DNA of 7,901 nt from Burkholderiales bacterium (GTDB lineage Bacteria > Pseudomonadota > Gammaproteobacteria > Burkholderiales > Burkholderiaceae_C): NCBI GenBank assembly GCA_005789685.1, contig SXXD01000089.1, forward strand, positions 1-7,901, written 5' to 3'. The notes under the pieces were generated by a model, which searched no databases, had not been told where the DNA came from, and saw only the letters and a list, made by a program, of their open reading frames with translations. Both the position numbers and the translations under genes were made by a program. Each line of letters starts with the position of its first letter. Position 1 is the stretch's first letter. Of the stretch, positions 1-4,847 are shown piece by piece.

Positions 1-677
1 ACATTGAGAATGGGAAACAGGGCTTGCCGCAAACTTCGTGTTTGGGTCATGCGCCAAGCCAGCAACAAGCCAATGACCAAGGCCGGTACCACGGCTAAAA
101 AGACGATTTGAAGATGACGCAGAATGGCAGGCCCGAAAACACCGCGCTGATTGACATACTCTTGAGCGATGGACAAGTGCTGTCCCTCATTCAACAAGAT
201 CAAAAGCGGCAGAAAAAAAGCACTCTGTAGAAACAGGCGCGACAAAGTTGGCCGTTGAAGACGCGCAATGGCGTCAAGGGCAATTAACCAAGCCAATGCG
301 GCCAGTGTCCAAAACCCAGCGCCTAGCGTTGTTCGCTTCAAAGGGTTTTCTGCTTGGATGGCACTGCTGGCAAACTGGCCAGCCAGCAACCACACGCCAG
401 ATAGGCTAGCGGCCATTGTCAAAATAAGCAATGCTTGTGTGACGCGTTGACCGGATTGCCAAACGGCAATGCACAGCAACACAACTAGGCCCAACAGCAA
501 TGCATCAATTTGTTGGCTGCCCACTTGCTGCAACACATCCCATAAATAAATGGGCTCGCCAGAGAGCAGTCGGTTGGGAGCAACTCGCAAAAATGGCAGG
601 CCGCCTGCAGCGGCAATGGCCACTGCCGCATAGAGCGCTAGCACCGGGTTGGAGCGTTGCACGAGCGACAGTGACAT
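1..677 (-). CDS. yehY: Glycine betaine-type ABC transporter permease, YehY-like (3' end beyond window)
   Basis: Inner-membrane permease of an osmoprotectant-type ABC importer. The visible part is the N-terminal 225 residues; the E. coli protein is about 385. It starts MSLSLVQRSNPVLALYAA, and a later stretch reads APNRLLSGE. Both match the NPVLAL and APNRLxSGE pattern I recall for YehY. Hydrophobic segments lie near residues 10-30, 57-75, 81-100, 118-136, 144-160 and 188-208. The last begins the transport domain shared by binding-protein-dependent permeases, whose EAA loop is outside the window. The ATG at 677 is favoured because an in-frame TGA stands 15 bases upstream and no other start lies between. 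No strong ribosome site is visible. With only 7 bases after the osmF stop, translational coupling is likely. The order binding protein then permease copies E. coli yehZ-yehY-yehX-yehW, so an ATPase and a second permease are expected next, outside the window. The family is near certain; the substrate is inferred. Confidence 0.9.
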   Translation of the reverse strand, partial: MSLSLVQRSNPVLALYAAVAIAAAGGLPFLRVAPNRLLSGEPIYLWDVLQQVGSQQIDALLLGLVVLLCIAVWQSGQRVTQALLILTMAASLSGVWLLAGQFASSAIQAENPLKRTTLGAGFWTLAALAWLIALDAIARLQRPTLSRLFLQSAFFLPLLILLNEGQHLSIAQEYVNQRGVFGPAILRHLQIVFLAVVPALVIGLLLAWRMTQTRSLRQALFPILN

Positions 678-684
678 GATGAAT

Positions 685-1614
685 TTACTTCAGAAACCCC
701 TTGCTTTGGAGGTAGCCGCTTGCCACTTTGCGCGGGTCTTGACCTTCCAATTGAATGCGCGCATTCAGCATTTGCAGGGTAGGCGTGTCAAGCGATTTGA
801 AGATGGGGGCCAATATGGTGGCAATGGCGGGGTGACGCTTGAGCACTTCCTCACGGACCAAGGGTGCCGGCGCATAGACCGGCTGTACGCCCTTAGGATC
901 TTCCATGACCAACAGGCCCAGCGCGGCCAAGGGCCCGTCTGTGCCATAAGCCATTGCAGCGTTCACACCCGATGTTTTTTCTGCAGCAGCCTTGATGGTG
1001 GCGGCTGTGTCACCTCCCGCCAAAACAAGGGCTTGGTCAGCGCGCAGTTTGAATCCGTAAGCCGTCTGAAATGCAGGCATAGCGTCGGTTCGCTCCATGA
1101 ACTCGGCGGATGCGGCTAGCTTGAAAGTACCGCCCTTGGCGATGTAGCGACCTAGATCGTCCATGCTGCGCAGTTGGTTGGCAGTGGCCAGGTCTTTGCG
1201 TATGGCAATGGCCCACGTGTTGTTGGCATTGGCGGGCTCTAGCCACATAATTTTGTTTTTCTCAAAATCCATTTTCTTGGCCAATTCGTAACCTGCTCGA
1301 AGGTCCTTCCAGGCTGGACTTTTTTCGGCGCCCAGCATGAAGGCGCCATTGCCGGTGTATTCGGGGTAGATGTCAATTTCACCGGCAACAAGTGCGGTGC
1401 GAACTATTTTGGTGTTGCCAAGCGATACCTTGTTTTCAGTCTTGATGCCGTTAGCCTCAAGTGCCAGCACTATGATGTTGCCAAGCAACTTGCCTTCGGT
1501 ATCGATTTTGGACCCAACACGAACTGGCCCGTTGGCTTGAACGACTGAACTGGCAAGCAGGCCAAATGCGGCAGCTACCAAACTACGGCGCAAGAGGGAA
1601 AATGAAAATAACAT
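685..1614 (-). CDS. osmF: Periplasmic glycine betaine-type substrate-binding protein, OsmF/YehZ
   Basis: Solute-binding protein that captures a quaternary-amine osmoprotectant in the periplasm and delivers it to the YehY/YehW permeases. The 309-residue length is close to E. coli YehZ. Residues 1-27 are a signal peptide: Arg9-Arg10, a hydrophobic core, and a likely cut after VVQA. The mature protein begins with the OpuAC-type fold, and blocks such as KIDTEGKLLGNI (about 37-48), DIYPEYTGNGAFM (about 81-93), FKLAASAEFMER and GVNAAMAYGTDGPLAALGL closely follow YehZ as I remember it. The E. coli YehZYXW system is reported to have low betaine affinity and to be stress-induced rather than a main osmotic importer, so the true ligand could differ. 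An AAAGG ribosome site (1626-1622) sits 7 bases before the ATG and overlaps the stop codon of the MerR-type gene upstream. The two genes are therefore probably one transcript, an unusual feature for this transporter. Confidence 0.93.
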   Translation of the reverse strand: MLFSFSLLRRSLVAAAFGLLASSVVQANGPVRVGSKIDTEGKLLGNIIVLALEANGIKTENKVSLGNTKIVRTALVAGEIDIYPEYTGNGAFMLGAEKSPAWKDLRAGYELAKKMDFEKNKIMWLEPANANNTWAIAIRKDLATANQLRSMDDLGRYIAKGGTFKLAASAEFMERTDAMPAFQTAYGFKLRADQALVLAGGDTAATIKAAAEKTSGVNAAMAYGTDGPLAALGLLVMEDPKGVQPVYAPAPLVREEVLKRHPAIATILAPIFKSLDTPTLQMLNARIQLEGQDPRKVASGYLQSKGFLK

Positions 1615-1625
1615 GTTGCAGCCTT

Positions 1626-2636
1626 TTAAGAGAAATCAGAATTTTTAGGTGATACTTTGAGATCAATGCCTTCATGCTTGGCGACCATCTCTAGTGCAGA
1701 CTCAAAAAGAGCCCTGGCAGAGCCAGAGACTGTACTGAGGTAAGAGTGTAAGTGTGCATCTTCTGTTGAATTGTTCAAGCATTCGCGGCTGTATTGTTCA
1801 AAGCTAGCCAGTTGCGTGATGATTTCTGCAACGTGCTTAGGACATTCGCACAACACGTTGGTCGATATGCCGGCAACACGCATGAGCTCAATGTCGTCGT
1901 ACTTTCTGGGAGGAATGAGCATGCCAGAAGTTAATCCTGCGGTGCCAGATTCAGTATTTACAACGCGCACTGAGTTGATCAGGTCGGCTAAATCTGAATC
2001 GCTGATGGGCTCTCTGCGAACAATCATGCCGCAGCGTTTCATAGATTCAATGATGGGCTCTTGGCCGTAGTTATAAAGCACGATGACTTGCAAGGCATGG
2101 TTGATTTCGGCCAAGCGGTGAATGTCAACCTGAACGCCAGCGTGCAAAGAGTTTGTGTAAATGATGAGAATTTGAGATTTTTCTTGAAACTTGGCCGACA
2201 GGGCCTCTGTCACGTTGGTAAAAATATCCGTAATGCGAATGGCCTGATTGTTAAAGCTGAAGGTGAATTTTTTTGATTCAATTCGGGCTGCCAGGGCGAG
2301 CCCAACGACTGCCACAGACACAGACTGAACTTGCGAGTCCGCCCTTGCTTTTCTCTGATTGGTTTCTTGTTGTTGCTGCAATAAATTGTTCAAATCTGTG
2401 GTGCTCAGTTTGGCAATACTGCTAATGCCATGGCCTTGTTCTGTCAGTCGTTTTAGCAGCGTTGCCTTTAAAACATCGTCGTCCGTAAACAAGCGGTGCT
2501 TGCTTTCCGTTTTGTGGGGTTGAAAGGTTTGGTAACGCACCTCCCAAACGCGAAGTGTTGGGGTTGGCACGCCACTGAGGCTGGACACTGCTCCGATTTT
2601 GTGAAAGCTACGCGATTGTTGAGTATCTTTTGTCAT
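1626..2636 (-). CDS. MerR-family regulator with Rossmann-like middle and CECP C-terminal domain
   Basis: Cytoplasmic DNA-binding regulator of 336 residues. Residues 12-80 form a MerR winged helix-turn-helix: KIGAVSSLSGVPTPTLRVWE, then RY and the wing KHRLFTDDDV. This resembles the CarA/LitR/BluR branch (LRxWxxRY, xHRLF) rather than the metal sensors. After a Gln-rich linker (81-104), residues 105-225 alternate strand and helix in a flavodoxin-like pattern (strands near SVAVVG, IRITDIF, ILIIY, QVIVLY, GMIVRR). This is where CarH-type proteins carry the B12 domain, but the DxHxxG cobalamin motif is absent. Residues 241-326 form a helical domain with Cys263-Glu-Cys265-Pro and His268, Cys286, His295 and His297. 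I recall similar CECP domains in Burkholderiales MerR proteins of unknown ligand. It diverges from an Rrf2 gene and leads the osmF operon with an 11-base gap, so autoregulation and control of the transporter are likely. No Shine-Dalgarno is obvious. MerR family is certain; signal and targets are unknown. Confidence 0.85.
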   Translation of the reverse strand: MTKDTQQSRSFHKIGAVSSLSGVPTPTLRVWEVRYQTFQPHKTESKHRLFTDDDVLKATLLKRLTEQGHGISSIAKLSTTDLNNLLQQQQETNQRKARADSQVQSVSVAVVGLALAARIESKKFTFSFNNQAIRITDIFTNVTEALSAKFQEKSQILIIYTNSLHAGVQVDIHRLAEINHALQVIVLYNYGQEPIIESMKRCGMIVRREPISDSDLADLINSVRVVNTESGTAGLTSGMLIPPRKYDDIELMRVAGISTNVLCECPKHVAEIITQLASFEQYSRECLNNSTEDAHLHSYLSTVSGSARALFESALEMVAKHEGIDLKVSPKNSDFS

Positions 2637-2665
2637 GTTTGGTATTTTGAATGAATTTTGAGTAG

Positions 2666-2695
2666 ATTATATTGAATATTTGAAGATTTGAACAA
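2666..2695 (-). promoter_or_regulatory. Predicted sigma-70-type promoter of the MerR-osmF operon
   Basis: On the minus strand a perfect TATAAT (2671-2666) lies 18 bases after TTGTTC (2695-2690), a weak -35 with three matches. Transcription would start near 2659, giving a leader of about 23 bases to the ATG at 2636. The -10 box overlaps one of the TTGAA repeats on the other strand, consistent with autoregulation. This is a by-eye prediction. Confidence 0.5.
2672..2692 (+). repeat. Three TTGAA direct repeats, 8-bp period, candidate operator
   Basis: TTGAA occurs at 2672-2676, 2680-2684 and 2688-2692, each preceded by a T- or A-rich base pair. Related copies lie at 2647-2651 (TTGAA) and 2658-2662 (TTGAG). 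The tandem array falls within the spacer and -10 edge of the leftward promoter and over the -35 of the rightward one. Repeated half-sites are used by CarH-type MerR regulators, although their known operators have a different sequence and period. Base composition alone (A/T-rich) could produce some of these. Confidence 0.4.
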
Positions 2696-2707
2696 CAAAA
2701 ATCTAAT
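2680..2707 (+). promoter_or_regulatory. Predicted promoter of the Rrf2-DUF2244-BLUF run
   Basis: TTGAAG (2680-2685, four matches to the -35 consensus), a 16-base spacer, and TCTAAT (2702-2707, five matches to the -10). The start would be near 2714, about 30 bases before the ATG at 2744. It overlaps the opposing MerR promoter, so a protein bound here could affect both directions. This is a by-eye prediction. Confidence 0.4.
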
Positions 2708-2731
2708 TAAGTGATAAATTTCGTGCAACTT

Positions 2732-2737
2732 AAAGGA
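2732..2737 (+). promoter_or_regulatory. Ribosome-binding site deciding the Rrf2 start
   Basis: AAAGGA ends 6 bases before the ATG at 2744. It supports that ATG over the in-frame GTG at 2711, which has no such site and would add 11 residues before the normal Rrf2 N-terminus. Confidence 0.75.
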
Positions 2738-2743
2738 AACACG

Positions 2744-3259
2744 ATGCTTACTAAACGCTCAACTCTAGGTTTAAACGTCATTATTTTGATCGCTCAGACG
2801 CCAAGTCACAGAACCATCACCGCAGATGCAATCGCATCTATGACGAATGTTTCTTTGTCTTACATAGAAGGTATCTTGAGAGATGCAAGAGAGCAAGGCC
2901 TTATCCGAGCCACTCGTGGCCCTGGCGGTGGTTACCAACTCTGCGTTCCTTTGACCGACCTGTCCGTTTGGGATGCCGCTGTGTCATTTTGTTCGCCAAA
3001 TGCTGCTTCGTACAAAGGGCAGGCTTCTTCCGAGACCTGCGCAACAAATGACATCGCACAGAAAGCTTCGCAGATCGAAAAAGAGTTTCTCCAGTCTTAT
3101 CCATTGGCTCAATTGGTACCCAAGTACATTGATTCGCCCGTTGCCAAGCCAACAAAGTCTTTGGCAATGAACTTCAAGCCCCTGCCAACCCGGAAGATAC
3201 CTGCTGCACCCAATTCAATTTTTGACTTGTCGAATTTTTTAAATTTGCAGGCTGCATAG
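2744..3259 (+). CDS. Rrf2-family transcriptional regulator
   Basis: Winged helix-turn-helix regulator of 171 residues. The N-terminal 65 residues follow the Rrf2 pattern: recognition-helix region MTNVSLSYIEGILRDARE (about 33-50), then GLIRATRGPGGGYQL (52-66), whose RGPGGGY wing is the family hallmark seen in IscR, NsrR and CymR. Iron-sulfur members use a Cys-x5-8-Cys-x5-7-Cys cluster around residues 92-106. Here the only cysteines are Cys67, Cys83 and Cys99, evenly spaced by 16, which does not fit that ligand set. The tail after about 125 is rich in Pro and Lys and looks disordered. It may be a cluster-free thiol or ligand sensor, or use an atypical cluster. It is the first gene of the rightward run and is divergent from the MerR-type gene, so the two regulators may control each other. 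Family assignment is strong; the signal is unknown. Confidence 0.88.
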   Translation: MLTKRSTLGLNVIILIAQTPSHRTITADAIASMTNVSLSYIEGILRDAREQGLIRATRGPGGGYQLCVPLTDLSVWDAAVSFCSPNAASYKGQASSETCATNDIAQKASQIEKEFLQSYPLAQLVPKYIDSPVAKPTKSLAMNFKPLPTRKIPAAPNSIFDLSNFLNLQAA

Positions 3260-3271
3260 ATTGAAAGCTGA

Positions 3272-3299
3272 ATTGAAATGTAAAAATCTGCATTTCAAT
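3272..3299. repeat. Perfect 9-bp inverted repeat upstream of the DUF2244 gene
   Basis: ATTGAAATG (3272-3280) and CATTTCAAT (3291-3299) are exact inverted copies separated by 10 bases, all within the 59-base gap between the Rrf2 and DUF2244 genes. The centre-to-centre distance is 19 bases, close to two helical turns, as expected for a dimeric regulator. It has no G/C-rich stem and no U-run, so a terminator is less likely. Its GAAAT core also resembles the TTGAA elements in the divergent promoter region. Confidence 0.55.
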
Positions 3300-3318
3300 A
3301 CAGTATTTGGAAATTTTT

Positions 3319-3819
3319 ATGGAAAGTCATCTATTTCTCAAAAAAATTGATGCACCTGTTTCTGAAAACATTCTTGGCCAAAGTCACGGCTCGGCTTGGG
3401 TCTGGCACCTCAAGAGAAACATTTCAATCTCTCCGGCCACAATGGCTTGGATTTTTATAGGTTTGGGTTTTGTTTCCTTGCTGATTGGCGCTGGATTCTA
3501 TGTTGCCGGCGCTACGCTGATCCTGCCTTTTTCACTGGTAGAAATTGCAGTACTGATGTTTGCCTATGTTTACAACGCCATTCACGCCAACGATTACGAA
3601 AAATTAACTGTTGAGGGCAACAGCGTCAGAATAGAAAGCAAAGTTGGTTTAAAAATTTCTCAAATGCAACTTGTTCGCTCATTGACCCGAGTAGATACTG
3701 TGAGACATTTGAATGAAATTATTCAATTGCGACAGGGAAGTAGCCATACTTTGTTTGGCAAGTTCGTCCATGCCAATTTAAGACCGTTGTTGGCCAAAAA
3801 AATTGCTGATCGACTCTAA
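3319..3819 (+). CDS. DUF2244 family inner-membrane protein
   Basis: Membrane protein of 166 residues and unknown function. It carries the DUF2244 signature in order: WVWHLKRNISISP (about 27-39), two transmembrane helices (about 43-62 and 66-86) joined by GATLILPF, then YNAIHANDYEKL (85-96), and a C-terminal cytoplasmic beta-rich part ending FGKFVHANLRPLLAKKI. The length is usual for the family. The ATG at 3319 is chosen over an in-frame TTG at 3307 because GGAAA (3309-3313) stands 5 bases before the ATG. The usual LKRNCS cysteine is replaced by Ile (LKRNIS). It lies 59 bases after the Rrf2 gene and 57 before the BLUF gene on the same strand, so it may belong to the same transcript. This is the most A/T-rich gene of the window. 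A role in light signalling is only suggested by position. Confidence 0.8.
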   Translation: MESHLFLKKIDAPVSENILGQSHGSAWVWHLKRNISISPATMAWIFIGLGFVSLLIGAGFYVAGATLILPFSLVEIAVLMFAYVYNAIHANDYEKLTVEGNSVRIESKVGLKISQMQLVRSLTRVDTVRHLNEIIQLRQGSSHTLFGKFVHANLRPLLAKKIADRL

Positions 3820-3876
3820 TCCCTTTGAACTCTGCTGACTCTACCTGTATTTGTTTCTCTGAGGCATACTCTAGAC

Positions 3877-4314
3877 ATGCAAAATGACGAAGGCCAATCA
3901 ACGCAATCTATCCATCACATTGTGTACTGTAGCAAAGCTGCTCATCACATGGACAAAGAGGCGCTCGAAAAAATAATTGCCACAGCCAAACACCATAATC
4001 CCAGATTTGGTATTACCGGGTTGTTGGTCTTTGGCAGCGGCATCTTCTTTCAATGGTTGGAAGGTCCCAAGGACAACGTGAGCAGTTTGTACAAGATGAT
4101 TTCTGCAGATTCTCGCCACTCTGATGTTGTGCTACTTACAAAAGAAGATGAGTTTCGTGAAAGGCTGTTTCCCAACTGGGACATGGAGTTGGTGGCAGCC
4201 GAAGATATCAGCGCCGTTTTGGAGGATGCCATGCATGAGGCCTCAGATTCAAAGCAAAAGAGTACTTTGTCTAATATGCTGCAAGAACTTAATAAAGGAC
4301 CGCTTGGAAAATGA
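3877..4314 (+). CDS. Short BLUF-domain blue-light photoreceptor (PixD/BlsA type)
   Basis: FAD-binding blue-light sensor of 145 residues, made of one BLUF domain (about 12-105) and a helical tail, with no output enzyme domain. The residues needed for BLUF photochemistry are present: Tyr17 (IVYCSKAA, AppA Tyr21), Asn41 (HNPRFGITG, AppA Asn45), Gln59 in FFQWLEGP (AppA Gln63), Trp101 and Met103 (FPNWDMEL, AppA Trp104 and Met106). D-x-RH (78-81) is also conserved. A functional receptor is therefore likely. Such short BLUF proteins signal by binding a partner, as PixD does with PixE and as E. coli BluF does with the MerR-like BluR. A MerR-type regulator encoded nearby is the obvious candidate partner here. 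The ATG at 3877 keeps the essential Tyr. The possible ribosome site GAGG (3861-3864) is 12 bases away, so initiation may be weak. The stop overlaps the start of the next gene. Confidence 0.95.
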   Translation: MQNDEGQSTQSIHHIVYCSKAAHHMDKEALEKIIATAKHHNPRFGITGLLVFGSGIFFQWLEGPKDNVSSLYKMISADSRHSDVVLLTKEDEFRERLFPNWDMELVAAEDISAVLEDAMHEASDSKQKSTLSNMLQELNKGPLGK

Positions 4315-4766
4315 AAAATATTCTAATTGCATCTTTACTCGTTTTTTCTTGTCAGGCGTGGTCTGCAGATTCAGAGCCGACACAGCCTGCAGCCAAGTCG
4401 GCTTCTTCAATACTTCAGCCCGCCAGAAATGCCATCAAAGCTGGCAATTATGAAAAGGCCGTTGATTTGTTGACCGAGGCTGATCTCAAAAAATCGGCTG
4501 ACTGGCATAACTTAATGGGCTATAGCCTTAGAAAAAAAGCAGTTCCTAATTTGACTGAGGCTGAAAAATTCTACCTATCGGCTTTGAGCTTGGATGCCAA
4601 TCACAGAGGTGCGTTGGAATATTACGGAGAATTGTTGCTGCTTAAAAATGACCTGGCCGGCGCTGAGAAAATGCTTGCCCGATTAGACAAAGCCTGTAGG
4701 TTTGGATGTGAAGAGTTTCAAGACTTGAAAGAAAGCATTCAGAAGTTCAAAACCAAAAAACCCTGA
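4311..4766 (+). CDS. Exported TPR-repeat protein coupled to the BLUF gene
   Basis: Small protein of 151 residues with an N-terminal signal peptide (Lys2, hydrophobic core 4-17, likely cut after Ala19 in AWSA). A lipoprotein signal around Cys14 (VFSC) is a weaker alternative. Residues 35-122 hold about two tetratricopeptide repeats: ARNAIKAGNYEKAVDLLTEA, WHNLMGYSLRKK, then AEKFYLSALSLDANHRGALEYYGELLL and AGAEKMLARL. The tail has Cys129-x3-Cys133 (CRFGC), which could form a disulfide in the periplasm. Related Burkholderiales TPR proteins I recall share the GYSLRK, HRGALEY and GCEE blocks; their role is unknown. The ATGA overlap (start 4311, BLUF stop 4312-4314) makes translational coupling very likely, helped by AAAGGA at 4294-4299. 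This links a cytoplasmic light sensor with an envelope protein, though no interaction can be read from the sequence. The gene ends 81 bases before the convergent TonB-receptor gene. Confidence 0.85.
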   Translation: MKNILIASLLVFSCQAWSADSEPTQPAAKSASSILQPARNAIKAGNYEKAVDLLTEADLKKSADWHNLMGYSLRKKAVPNLTEAEKFYLSALSLDANHRGALEYYGELLLLKNDLAGAEKMLARLDKACRFGCEEFQDLKESIQKFKTKKP

Positions 4767-4772
4767 TGTCAT

Positions 4773-4791
4773 GGCGGTCTGAAAGACAGCC
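4773..4791 (+). terminator. Weak stem-loop after the TPR gene
   Basis: GGC and GCC, a G-A mismatch, then GTCT and AGAC around a GAA loop form a 7-pair stem 7 bases after the TPR stop. Only a broken U-rich stretch (CTTGGTATTT) follows, so it would be a poor intrinsic terminator, although its position between convergent genes fits. Confidence 0.3.
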
Positions 4792-4811
4792 CTTGGTATT
4801 TGTGTCAACGC

Positions 4812-4830
4812 ACCTCGCTCGCTCGGAGGT
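4812..4830. terminator. Small hairpin in the convergent gap
   Basis: ACCTC (4812-4816) and GAGGT (4826-4830) enclose a GCTCGCTCG loop. It lies 18 bases beyond the stop of the leftward receptor gene. The five-pair stem has no clear U-run on either strand, so function is doubtful. Confidence 0.2.
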
Positions 4831-4847
4831 TCAATTTGGTCGTGTCT

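Noticed and set aside
649..1119. 156-codon open frame on the plus strand
   Set aside because: It is antisense to osmF, has no recognisable domain, and the opposite strand matches YehZ along its whole length.
1962..2324. B12-dependent photoreceptor (CarH/LitR) identity for the MerR-type protein
   Set aside because: The DxHxxG cobalamin ligand motif is absent in the middle domain.
2711..2743. Upstream GTG start for the Rrf2 gene
   Set aside because: It has no ribosome site and adds residues ahead of the usual family N-terminus; ATG at 2744 has AAAGGA at good spacing.
3272..3299. Rho-independent terminator after the Rrf2 gene
   Set aside because: The stem is A/T-rich with a 10-base loop and no U-run follows; an operator is more plausible.
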